Source: a virus. From it: a stretch of DNA of 45,896 nucleotides. The notes beneath the pieces were generated by a model. It saw only the letters and a program-made list of their open reading frames with translations, was not told the origin of the DNA and ran no database searches. The position numbers were made by a program, and so were the translations under genes. The DNA lies in IMG/VR virus record IMGVR_UViG_3300033149_004327, positions 1-45,896 of that record; one strand, written 5' to 3'. Positions within the stretch are counted from its first letter, which is position 1; every line of letters begins with the position of its first letter. This document shows positions 1 to 7,129 of the stretch, one piece after another.

Positions 1-2
1 GC

Positions 3-2519
3 TCCGATTTCGTACTCGTCGATGGCGCCGATCAGGTCGTCGACATGCGGTATTCGTTTACACTTTCCCTGATAGAGAACACAACGTCCGAGACTGATGC
101 CGATATCTTGATGATCACGCTCTGCCATCCGGCCGCGCCTGCGGCCTGGGACAAGGCTACGGTCTGCGGTCGCTATTATGATGGAGTCAACTCCTGGGGC
201 AACTACCCACCTGGCGACGGTTGCAATCAGCAGAACGGCGAGAATAATATTCCGCTAGCTTCCCTGCCGCTTTCGAAGGAATGGTGGACCATGGCCTACG
301 ATGGCGCCTCCGCGCTGACGAACCAGGACCAGGAGGCGCTTTTCAGGAATGGAGTGTGGTTCCATCTCCACGGATACGGCTCCCTGCCGGGGGCTGGCGA
401 AGCATTGAAGCTCGGTATCTCAACATCGGGCATCCGAGTCAACTACTTCAATCCGGTGGTCAATTCGGTCTCGAAGACGAGGTTCAGCGAAGGCGGTGGC
501 GAGTCCCTGGTGCTACGCGGTCTTGGCTTCGACCAGAGTGATGGAGAGTTGAGCGACGTGGCGAGGAATCCGTCCAACATGCCCGCGAACTTCAATTCCA
601 TCGTCAGGTACATCGTCCTGGAGCAGATAGGCGGCACAAATTCGTACACCCTGGACAGGACCACGGGCGACTTCACGGTGGATTCGGACACAAAAATCAC
701 CATCCCGGCGATGCCGGCGATGGTGCGCGGCGCTTATAGGATCAGACTCGTAAAGACTCCGGTTGGTCACGGCGTCGGTACGGTCGAGGCCTACGCTGGC
801 GACTGGCGGGCGGCCTCGGACGGGGAGATGACCGAGGGCTCCCGTTTCGTCATTGCCGTTGGCGCGGCCGAGAAGACGCAGCCCGTATTCGGCTTCCATT
901 GGGACTGGAAGTGGAGCGGGACGACGATCGCCGAGTACTACGCCCCGGTCGACATCCGGGCTGATGACGTGTTCTACGACGGCCGGGTGCTGGGCGTCAG
1001 TACGTTTACCCGTGCAATCGACGACCTGACCGGGCTTTTCGAGGTCTCGGACATCACCGTGGAGCTTGCAAGCCATGACTATCATTTCCAGGAACGCCTG
1101 GCGCTCGGGCACTGCAAAAATCAGGGTGTCGCCATTTACTTCGGTTGGGCTGATGAACCGGCGGCGTGGATGAGCCAGGTCTATGGCGGGATCGTTGACG
1201 ACTACACGCTCAAGGGGCCCGTGTTTTCGGCGGTCGTCAAGGACGTTACTCAGATGTACCTCCGGAAGCGCTTGCCCCGATTCACCGTGACGCTTGAGGA
1301 TTATCCGAATGCGCATCCGAACCACGTTGGCCGTGCCGTGCCGGAAATCCTGGGCCTCTTCGACCGGGACGGCGGGGCGATCGAAGCCGTCTACGTGGAC
1401 ACTACGACCTACAAATATTTGGCCGCGGCGTACGCGCTGGACAGCATAACCGCGGTCTATTCCGACGGGACGCTTGTCAATCCCGTACAGTACACCATCA
1501 CTTATGATGCCGATGGCCGTACATATATCGACTTCAAGAACTCCCAGGGTGACAAGAAAGTTACTTTCAACTGCACGGGCTATTCGCTCGCGGCCTGGGA
1601 CTCGGCAAACGGGTACATCCAGAACCCGGCCTATGTGTTGGGCTGGACGCTTATCTACATGCTGGGCGTGCCTCCGGCGTCCGTGGACACGGCATCGCTT
1701 GATACTCTGGCCGACTATTATGAAACGAATGGATGGGGTGAGATCGGCCGGCTTGCCGTGGTGGAGGATAAGTCGCCGGAGGACGTGCTGAAAGACCTTT
1801 TGTTTTCTTTCGGTGTCAAGATGTGGCCCGGCCTCGACGGCCGACTCAAGTTCGGGCGCAAAGACCTCACGGACCTGAGCTATAGCCTCCACCTTATAGC
1901 CCAAACGGACCTTCTCGACGCACCGGAGCGCCCGTTCGGTATGCGCGAATCGATAACCAGGATAAGGACCAGGTTCGGATACTACCCGGCGCCGGATGCC
2001 TGGGACGGCTCGATTGACTCGGAATGCGGCGAGGGCACGGTCTACTATGATGCCTGCATGGAGCCCGGTGCTGTTTGGGACTATCCCTGCATAGACTCTG
2101 AGGAATTCGCGGGAGTAAGGCTCGCTGAGGATTTCTTGCGGCTTGAACACGGAGAGCGGACAGTATCGTTTTCGCTTCCGATCCGCTACGCGACGGAGCT
2201 TGACATCTTCGACACGTTCCGGCTTCAGGATCCTTATGGCGTTTCGGTGGCCGGCGCCGGGGAGTATGGCCGCTACTACTACGTCTCGTCTCTGACCTAC
2301 GACTTCCAAAACGGCACTATCCAAGTCATCGGCGTCGATCTTCAATGGATGGTTGGGGAGTGCATGATTATCGGCCGTTGCGAAGATATCGCCGAAAGCT
2401 GGGCCGACGCCAGCGATTGGCAACGGATATTTGCTTATATCGGCGATTGCGACACGAACCAACTATCCGCCGGCTGGCCGCTGAAAAAAATATGCCCATG
2501 CGGTACATTGGAGGATTAA
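3..2519 (+). CDS. tail-tip/hub-like structural protein (5' partial)
   Basis: Large virion protein whose reading frame is open to the left edge. The first ATG is at 45, but the codons before it read as protein (SDFVLVDGADQVVD) and no ribosome binding site precedes that ATG, so the true start is probably outside the window. About 140-250 residues in is an IPT/TIG-like beta-sandwich (GGGESLVLRGLGF). A hub-like part follows (from AEYYAPVDIRADDVFYDGRV) with a region near residues 560-610 (EDVLKDLLFSFGVKMW, GLDGRLKFGRKD) that resembles tail-tip/baseplate hub proteins which place a small domain on the tail axis. It is followed at once by two appendage-like genes, which fits a tail-tip protein carrying receptor-binding accessories. 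The structural role is inferred from context and fold-like motifs; the exact family is not recognised. Confidence 0.7.
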   Translation, partial: SDFVLVDGADQVVDMRYSFTLSLIENTTSETDADILMITLCHPAAPAAWDKATVCGRYYDGVNSWGNYPPGDGCNQQNGENNIPLASLPLSKEWWTMAYDGASALTNQDQEALFRNGVWFHLHGYGSLPGAGEALKLGISTSGIRVNYFNPVVNSVSKTRFSEGGGESLVLRGLGFDQSDGELSDVARNPSNMPANFNSIVRYIVLEQIGGTNSYTLDRTTGDFTVDSDTKITIPAMPAMVRGAYRIRLVKTPVGHGVGTVEAYAGDWRAASDGEMTEGSRFVIAVGAAEKTQPVFGFHWDWKWSGTTIAEYYAPVDIRADDVFYDGRVLGVSTFTRAIDDLTGLFEVSDITVELASHDYHFQERLALGHCKNQGVAIYFGWADEPAAWMSQVYGGIVDDYTLKGPVFSAVVKDVTQMYLRKRLPRFTVTLEDYPNAHPNHVGRAVPEILGLFDRDGGAIEAVYVDTTTYKYLAAAYALDSITAVYSDGTLVNPVQYTITYDADGRTYIDFKNSQGDKKVTFNCTGYSLAAWDSANGYIQNPAYVLGWTLIYMLGVPPASVDTASLDTLADYYETNGWGEIGRLAVVEDKSPEDVLKDLLFSFGVKMWPGLDGRLKFGRKDLTDLSYSLHLIAQTDLLDAPERPFGMRESITRIRTRFGYYPAPDAWDGSIDSECGEGTVYYDACMEPGAVWDYPCIDSEEFAGVRLAEDFLRLEHGERTVSFSLPIRYATELDIFDTFRLQDPYGVSVAGAGEYGRYYYVSSLTYDFQNGTIQVIGVDLQWMVGECMIIGRCEDIAESWADASDWQRIFAYIGDCDTNQLSAGWPLKKICPCGTLED

Positions 2520-2520
2520 G

Positions 2521-3258
2521 ATGACTACGAGCAGGACGAACCTTCTACTTGGCGAAGACTACGAGGGGTGGGAGGGATTTTGCGTTACCCTCGTCAACCT
2601 TCTCAAGAACAATTGGCGCATGAGCGATCCGACCGGAACGCTGTCGCTCGCAAAGCCGGGGATGATCGTGTCCGATGAAGACACCGAAAAGCTCTGGCAC
2701 CGGTTGGGCGTCCTTGATTCCGGGTCCTGCATTACTTCCGGCTCAATGGAGTGGGATGAGGTCCTCCAGGAGAACATGAGCTGCGACGCCTTCCCGACAT
2801 TCGCCGGGCTAAATCTACAGGGCTCAGCCATCACGACCGAAAGCAAGTGCCGTGCCTACTTGAGCAGCGCCCAGACGAACATCGCAAATACAACCTACAC
2901 CAAGGTCCTCCTGGATGCTACGACCTACGATCCGTCGAGCATGTTCGATGCCGGGAATAACCGCATTATCGCACCTGTCACGGGGTTCTATCTTATATCG
3001 GGATCCATACTCTGGACCGACGTGGCGAATGCGGCCCGCTGGATTACTCAGATCCGGGTAGGCGGGGCGCAGAGATCGGCGCGGAACGCGCACTCCGGCT
3101 CTACGAATGCCTTGTCGGTAGAGATCATTGACGTCCTCCAGGTAACCGCAGGCCAGGCGATTGAGCTCTACGCATGGCACAACGTTGGCGCGGCGACGCC
3201 CGACATCTCGGCCGATCAATGGGGGACGTTCCTGACGGTCCATCTACTTAACATTTAA
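2521..3258 (+). CDS. C1q/TNF-like jelly-roll tail appendage protein
   Basis: Protein of 245 residues that starts one base after the preceding stop, behind GGAGG. Residues about 105-245 have the pattern of a C1q-like jelly roll: CRAYLSS, then the segment around TYTKVLLD, APVTGFYLISGSILW, and repeated hydrophobic strands ending in a GTFLTVHLLNI C-terminus. Such domains trimerise and are used by phage fibres and capsid decorations to bind surface ligands. The N-terminal 100 residues have no recognised fold and may anchor it to the upstream tail-tip protein. Receptor binding is an inference from fold and position. Confidence 0.65.
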   Translation: MTTSRTNLLLGEDYEGWEGFCVTLVNLLKNNWRMSDPTGTLSLAKPGMIVSDEDTEKLWHRLGVLDSGSCITSGSMEWDEVLQENMSCDAFPTFAGLNLQGSAITTESKCRAYLSSAQTNIANTTYTKVLLDATTYDPSSMFDAGNNRIIAPVTGFYLISGSILWTDVANAARWITQIRVGGAQRSARNAHSGSTNALSVEIIDVLQVTAGQAIELYAWHNVGAATPDISADQWGTFLTVHLLNI

Positions 3259-3270
3259 GGAGGGCAATAC

Positions 3271-4551
3271 GTGGGAAAAGGAGACGCTAAACAAAACCTC
3301 AACCTTCTGAAGCAAAGAATCAACGAGGGGGCCGCTGGCGTTCGTGAGCAGCGGGATAAGACGTTGCCGCTTCTGGACGCGCGGTTGGCGGGGCTGCTCC
3401 AAGGAGCCATTCAATTCTACAACGAATCGTGCAGAGCGACGAAGGAAACCATCGACAAGGTCATCGCTGGCCTTGAACCGACAGCGACAGCCTCTTTGCC
3501 GCTAGAGCTGAGCTACCCGAAATTGCGCGCATCCGATGGGACTCACATTGGAGTTTGCGCCGCGCTGGTTCCGTCGCTTCTTTTCAATCGTGCGATTGAT
3601 GACGCCGACCTAGCAGATTGGCTTGACTGGCTCTGCGCGCTACGCGCCGGGAACCAGATCCGGGCCTTTGCGTGGGGCGGATGGGAACCCCACACCTGGG
3701 ATTGGATCCTGATTCCGTACCAAAAGCGCGGCGACCTCTATGATCTTAACAAGCGGAACGAAGACTTCTGGAATATGTTCGACCGCCGCCTCGCCATGAT
3801 AGCAGACCGACGCCTTACCTGCATCGTTTCGCTCAATGACAATTGCTCAATCCACGACCGGAGGACAGGCTATTGGGCATGGAGCTGGTGGAATGGACGT
3901 AACAACCGAAACGGAACGGCCACGGAGCCCGCGGCCATGTACCATTGGTACGAAGAGCACAATCGACATCGGCCCGGTTGGCCGGAGCTCGGCGAATACC
4001 TGGGGCGCTTTTACGACCGCGCCATTGCGACTGCTATGCGTTATTGGCCGTTCGTCAAGATTGAACTTGGAAACGAGGTTCGCGCGGCGCAGAAGTGGCA
4101 TGAGATGATGGCGTCATTCGCGGAGCCATACCGCCCGGAAGGATGGAGTCGATTCCCGCGTTATTCGCTCCAGAGTTCGATCGAAAAGGCCGACTACGCC
4201 TGGCTTCGGGAAAAGCGCCTTGAGGCCGTATGCCTCCAATCCATCCACGGGTGCTGTAACGAGGTGGCGATGCGGGCTAAAATCGAAGAATACGGGAAAC
4301 CCGGCGTCAAGTATATTGCGTCCCAGGACGGATGCCTGCCAACCTCGACACCAGAAGTCACGAGGTCATTTGTCCGTGAGGTCCTGAAGGCCGGCCATGA
4401 CGTCGAGCTTAATTTGCGGCCGCATTTTGCATTGGAAGATGGAGAATGGGCGGGCCAGTTCCGGCGGACTGACTGGAGCTTCCAGCGTATGATGCACGAT
4501 ACAGAGCCCTGGATGAGAGCTGCCGCTGCCGGGTGGCAGGAAGCACTCTAG
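3271..4551 (+). CDS. glycoside-hydrolase-like (GH-A clan type) tail-associated protein
   Basis: Protein of 426 residues with a GTG start preceded by AAGGAGGG at 3257-3264. After an N-terminal helical stretch (about 1-70), residues about 80-420 look like a TIM barrel rich in Trp and Tyr. The strand-end motif KIELGNEV places Asn268-Glu269 in the position of the acid/base NE pair of clan GH-A hydrolases. The second catalytic Glu is not obvious (a Glu near ALEDGEW is one candidate), so activity is uncertain. As the last gene of the tail module it could be a depolymerase acting on host surface glycan. It may instead be a carbohydrate-binding pseudo-enzyme. Confidence 0.55.
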   Translation: MGKGDAKQNLNLLKQRINEGAAGVREQRDKTLPLLDARLAGLLQGAIQFYNESCRATKETIDKVIAGLEPTATASLPLELSYPKLRASDGTHIGVCAALVPSLLFNRAIDDADLADWLDWLCALRAGNQIRAFAWGGWEPHTWDWILIPYQKRGDLYDLNKRNEDFWNMFDRRLAMIADRRLTCIVSLNDNCSIHDRRTGYWAWSWWNGRNNRNGTATEPAAMYHWYEEHNRHRPGWPELGEYLGRFYDRAIATAMRYWPFVKIELGNEVRAAQKWHEMMASFAEPYRPEGWSRFPRYSLQSSIEKADYAWLREKRLEAVCLQSIHGCCNEVAMRAKIEEYGKPGVKYIASQDGCLPTSTPEVTRSFVREVLKAGHDVELNLRPHFALEDGEWAGQFRRTDWSFQRMMHDTEPWMRAAAAGWQEAL

Positions 4552-4590
4552 GGCCCATCTCAGAGAGCGCCACAAGTACTCCCTCCTAGC

Positions 4591-4630
4591 GTCGGAACCC
4601 ATCGTCCATAATATGTTTAGGGGCTCCGAC
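4591..4630 (+). other. imperfect hairpin after the tail module
   Basis: Arms GTCGGAACCC (4591-4600) and GGGCTCCGAC (4621-4630) pair at 9 of 10 positions around a 20-base loop. It lies between the end of the tail operon and the early promoter. No T-tract follows, so it is not a typical intrinsic terminator; it could be a processing or regulatory element. Confidence 0.35.
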
Positions 4631-4633
4631 ACC

Positions 4634-4672
4634 ACAACCGGTTGTGTGCCGGGAGAGGGCTATACAACCGGT
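4634..4672 (+). promoter_or_regulatory. palindromic operator plus half-site upstream of early promoter
   Basis: A perfect 12-base palindrome ACAACCGGTTGT lies at 4634-4645 and its left part recurs as ACAACCGGT at 4664-4672. The second copy ends six bases before the -35 box. The copies start 30 bases apart, close to three helical turns, so a dimeric regulator could bind both on one face. The core AACCGGTT recurs at 33195-33202 below the scaffold/capsid promoter. The binding protein is unknown; the ribbon-helix-helix protein at 21964-22146 is one candidate. Confidence 0.5.
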
Positions 4673-4678
4673 AGGGAC

Positions 4679-4708
4679 TTGACAAGACATATTCATCTGT
4701 GTTATAAT
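4679..4708 (+). promoter_or_regulatory. strong sigma70-type promoter, early region
   Basis: TTGACA (4679-4684), an 18-base spacer and TATAAT (4703-4708), with TGT just before the -10 giving an extended -10 element. It faces the early gene run starting at 4774 and has operator-like repeats just upstream. It belongs to a set of four promoters in this window with the same architecture. Confidence 0.85.
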
Positions 4709-4773
4709 AAAGATATGAGAGATAAGGTTTGGGCGGGATCGACAAACCGAGACAATCAAACAGGGGCGCCATC

Positions 4774-5226
4774 ATGAATCGTGTAACGGGCAAAGCTCCG
4801 GCAAAGTCCGGCGTGGGGTATAAGACTTTTGGTTTCTGGCGAGGCAGGCTTTATCCGGCCGAAGTAGCTGAGGACATCGACCGTAAGGACATTAGACCTT
4901 ATCCCGTCGGGAGATGGATCAGGAAAGAAAACTGGGGGGTGTCGGGAGAGGATACTCTGCGGGCAGAGGAAGACGGAAGACAATACCTTGCGGGATTCCA
5001 CATCTTCACCAGCTGGGAAGCTGCTCTGGCCTGGGCCCGGGGCTGGTGCGCGTGGGGGGACGGCGAGGAGGTGATCCGCCGAGTGGAATATCGAGGCGCA
5101 CACACCGTGGGGGCCCAGGCCATCCTCGATGTGTACGGCGGCCGGATCGAATACGAGGTCATCGTGGCCGACGAGATGAAGATCCTCAGGCGGCGGCCCG
5201 GTGAGAATATAAGGGGAATGGAATGA
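4774..5226 (+). CDS. hypothetical early protein
   Basis: Protein of 150 residues, first gene behind the promoter at 4679-4708. The ATG at 4774 (preceded by AGGGG at 4762-4766) is preferred over an in-frame TTG at 4729. The N-terminus (YKTFGFWRGRLYPAEVAEDI) is followed by a segment GFHIFTSWEAALAWARGW and then VIRRVEYRG. This layout, a GFH-x-F segment followed by a short helix and a strand ending in RG, occurs in small phage proteins of unknown role; no enzyme motif is seen. It overlaps the next reading frame by four bases. Confidence 0.75.
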   Translation: MNRVTGKAPAKSGVGYKTFGFWRGRLYPAEVAEDIDRKDIRPYPVGRWIRKENWGVSGEDTLRAEEDGRQYLAGFHIFTSWEAALAWARGWCAWGDGEEVIRRVEYRGAHTVGAQAILDVYGGRIEYEVIVADEMKILRRRPGENIRGME

Positions 5227-5426
5227 AGGGGGCAAAAACGATAGGGGTAAAGGAGGACAAAGGTGCCAGAAACAAAGTGGGTTTGGTTCCGAAAAGCGTC
5301 CAAAGAATGGGGCGTCTGATTAGAATCCCAGGCCGAAACCGGAAGCAATCGCTTCCGGTTCTCCGGGCGTTGATCGGCCCGGAGCTGACAAGGCAGGCCA
5401 AAATCAATTCGGAGGTTTCACGATGA
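5223..5426 (+). CDS. small basic hypothetical protein
   Basis: 67 residues, rich in Lys and Arg, starting at an ATGA overlap with the preceding gene and ending in a four-base overlap with the next one. That coupling is the main evidence for it. The interval also holds a stronger ribosome binding site (AAAGGAGG, 5249-5256) in front of GTG 5263, which opens only an 18-residue frame (5263-5319), and a 10-bp hairpin at 5337-5360. The stretch may therefore be partly a leader rather than a conventional gene. Confidence 0.4.
   Translation: MKGAKTIGVKEDKGARNKVGLVPKSVQRMGRLIRIPGRNRKQSLPVLRALIGPELTRQAKINSEVSR
5337..5360 (+). other. perfect 10-bp hairpin
   Basis: AACCGGAAGC (5337-5346) and GCTTCCGGTT (5351-5360) pair perfectly around an AATC loop. 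No U-tract follows. It sits about 50 bases before the ribosome binding site of the gene at 5423, so it could affect mRNA stability or translation of that gene. Its outer arms AACCGG/CCGGTT resemble the operator core seen at 4634-4645. Confidence 0.5.
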
Positions 5427-5812
5427 AAGCTTTAGCAAGATGCCCTCGCGGCGGTGAATGCAACCGACTCGCCGAGGGGTGGTACTGTCCTTATGGCTCG
5501 CTCGATGAGAATGCGGCGCGAGGCTATAACCCCATCTGCCCGGACGCTCCCCGCGTTGAATGTCCAGCGTGCAGCGCCACGAATGCAGAGATCCGCGCCC
5601 TCAAGGAGGGCACCGTCTACAAGTGCCTGCGGTGTCAGGCGCTATTCGGGAGGGTGAGGGATCTCAAGGAAAGCTACGCCTATGTGCTTCCGGTCATGGC
5701 GGAAGATGAAGTCCCGGGCGAACGCCTGATCTATTTCGACTTTACCGATGGCCAGTTCCGTCGTCACGGCTGGTACGATGCGACCACGTTGCAGGTAGTT
5801 CAGATAGGATAG
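5423..5812 (+). CDS. zinc-ribbon protein with N-terminal Cys motif
   Basis: 129 residues; ATG preceded by GGAGG (5411-5415). The N-terminus has a Cys pattern CPRGGEC-x8-CPY-x14-CPDAP. It is followed by a zinc ribbon with CPAC and CLRC pairs (residues about 48-71). The N-terminal motif recurs with identical inner spacing (C-x8-C-x16-C, CP-x-AP end) in the C-terminus of the protein at 6548-7129. The C-terminal half is a short beta-rich domain of unknown role. Nucleic-acid or protein binding is likely, but no function is assigned. Confidence 0.75.
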   Translation: MKALARCPRGGECNRLAEGWYCPYGSLDENAARGYNPICPDAPRVECPACSATNAEIRALKEGTVYKCLRCQALFGRVRDLKESYAYVLPVMAEDEVPGERLIYFDFTDGQFRRHGWYDATTLQVVQIG

Positions 5813-5822
5813 GAGATAAGAA

Positions 5823-6173
5823 ATGGCGATGACAAAAGAGGAGGGCATCCTGCTCCTGGGCGAGGCGAAAGTCGGCGACTGGGTAGACCCCGATGGTTGG
5901 AGCCTTCCGGGGATCCTAGAACCCGGCGATGGTCCAGTCGACAGTGATTATCCTGGTTGTCAGTTTCGTCTCAGGGGGCGCCGTGAATCTGTCCCCGTCA
6001 ACATCACTATCACGGGAGGACCCCGGAGGCGGTGGGCCAGTGAATGGGGATGGCGGCGTTGTAAAGTAGAATTTATACACGACGGATATCCGTCGACGTT
6101 CAGAAGCGGCTGGCTCCTTTCCACAATGGGGAGAAGGAGTCCAAAGAATAAAATGAAAGGAGCAAGGGGATGA
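5823..6173 (+). CDS. hypothetical protein
   Basis: 116 residues, ATG behind AGGAGAT. It contains Trp- and Gly-rich strands (VGDWVDPDGWSLPG, ASEWGWRR) and no recognised motif. The stop overlaps the ATG of the next small gene (ATGA at 6170-6173), placing it in the early operon. Confidence 0.65.
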   Translation: MAMTKEEGILLLGEAKVGDWVDPDGWSLPGILEPGDGPVDSDYPGCQFRLRGRRESVPVNITITGGPRRRWASEWGWRRCKVEFIHDGYPSTFRSGWLLSTMGRRSPKNKMKGARG

Positions 6174-6322
6174 TCCAGACCAACGCAAACCGGGTGAAGG
6201 TTTGGCCGCGGCGCCAACCGCTGCGCCCGGAAGATGTCCTGCGGCTTCGCAAGGAGCTACAGATGCGAATGGAGATCCGGAGGCGCCGAGAGGCGGCCCG
6301 GAGAAGGGGATGCTGGAAATGA
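6170..6322 (+). CDS. small Arg-rich hypothetical protein
   Basis: 50 residues, translated by hand. It starts at ATGA overlapping the preceding stop and ends at another ATGA overlap with the next gene, with AGGAGCAAGG just upstream. The second half (EDVLRLRKELQMRMEIRRRR) is a strongly basic amphipathic helix. The double stop/start coupling supports a real gene; the role is unknown. Confidence 0.6.
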   Translation: MIQTNANRVKVWPRRQPLRPEDVLRLRKELQMRMEIRRRREAARRRGCWK

Positions 6323-6564
6323 CCCCAATTCAATTTTTCATGGTAGGCGTTTGCGTGTGGATCGCTGCTTTGGCGGTGCTCTATTCTCGCGAGGCAGCCA
6401 GGCGGGAAAAGCTGCAGAACGATATAAGGGGGGTACTCGACAGGTTGCGCGCCGAAAGCACCAAATTCGTGGACGGCTATTCTGATCAGGGCGCCTGCCT
6501 GCTGCGCGCAATAACGCATCTGATCGAATCGGTCCTGGAGGGGGACGGTGGTAAAGATTATTAG
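6319..6564 (+). CDS. small membrane protein with one N-terminal helix
   Basis: 81 residues from ATG 6319, which overlaps the previous stop; an upstream in-frame start at 6202 would overlap the preceding gene by 120 bases and is not preferred. Residues about 5-23 (FFMVGVCVWIAALAVLYS) form one transmembrane segment, followed by a charged helical tail. Function unknown; it resembles the one-helix proteins common among early phage genes. Confidence 0.65.
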   Translation: MTPIQFFMVGVCVWIAALAVLYSREAARREKLQNDIRGVLDRLRAESTKFVDGYSDQGACLLRAITHLIESVLEGDGGKDY

Positions 6565-7129
6565 GGAGGCGAACGAGCTTCGCATTCGTGTTTCGATCCG
6601 GGATCTTGATCGAATCAATCGTTTTGTCCTGGATCGTATTGGCTTATCGGTCGAGGACATTCTGAGCAGGGCGATAGAGAACGAGATCATAAAAACCATA
6701 GACTTTGCCCACCTCTGCGCAGAATACGCCGAGCACCGCTCACCAAAATCCTTACACAGCAGCAGAGAGTCCGTGCGACGGAGCGGCCTATCCAATTCTG
6801 CGCGGCCGGCAGGACGGAAAGGGCCCCATCCCGCTCAATGTTCCCCACCCACCGGGGCCCGTCGGGCCCTCCGTCGCACCCCAACGAACGGGTACAAGGA
6901 GCCATCAGAGACCGCCCCCTGTACAAGGGGTGAGGGCGATGAGGAGTGTATTTGGTTGGGTAAGAACCTGTTCTGTCCCTATGCAGCGAGATCGCTCCTT
7001 GAGGCCAGGTATTTCGAGCAGGACTGCCCCCATGCCCCGGCGGGGGTATGGAAGCAATTTAAGAACCGAGAAGAGAGATTGAGATCTGTTCAGGAGCGGC
7101 AGCCCTCGAAGGAGGACCCGGATTCATGA
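6548..7129 (+). CDS. hypothetical protein with C-terminal Cys motif
   Basis: 193 residues, GTG start behind GGAGGGGG, overlapping the preceding gene by 17 bases. Residues 1-55 are a charged helix/strand region that could be a small DNA-binding fold. The C-terminus carries C-x8-C-x8-CPY-x14-CPHAP, matching the motif of the protein at 5423-5812 (C-x8-C-x16-C). The middle (about 60-125) is low-complexity Arg/Ser/Pro. In that middle a different frame (about 6705-6920) reads more like protein (GKGPIPLN), so a frameshift or a nested gene is possible. Both ends of this frame look real; the join is uncertain. Confidence 0.55.
   Translation: MVKIIREANELRIRVSIRDLDRINRFVLDRIGLSVEDILSRAIENEIIKTIDFAHLCAEYAEHRSPKSLHSSRESVRRSGLSNSARPAGRKGPHPAQCSPPTGARRALRRTPTNGYKEPSETAPCTRGEGDEECIWLGKNLFCPYAARSLLEARYFEQDCPHAPAGVWKQFKNREERLRSVQERQPSKEDPDS

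Noticed and set aside
513-2462. 649-codon open frame on the minus strand
   Set aside because: It mirrors the tail-tip gene on the + strand, whose protein has sensible domains. The minus frame lacks motifs and a ribosome binding site and reflects GC-rich codon bias.
5263-5319. 18-residue frame from GTG with strong ribosome binding site
   Set aside because: Too short to support as a gene; noted as a possible leader peptide.
5337-5360. Intrinsic terminator
   Set aside because: The stem is perfect, but CTCCGGGCG follows rather than a T-run and the next gene is coupled by proximity.
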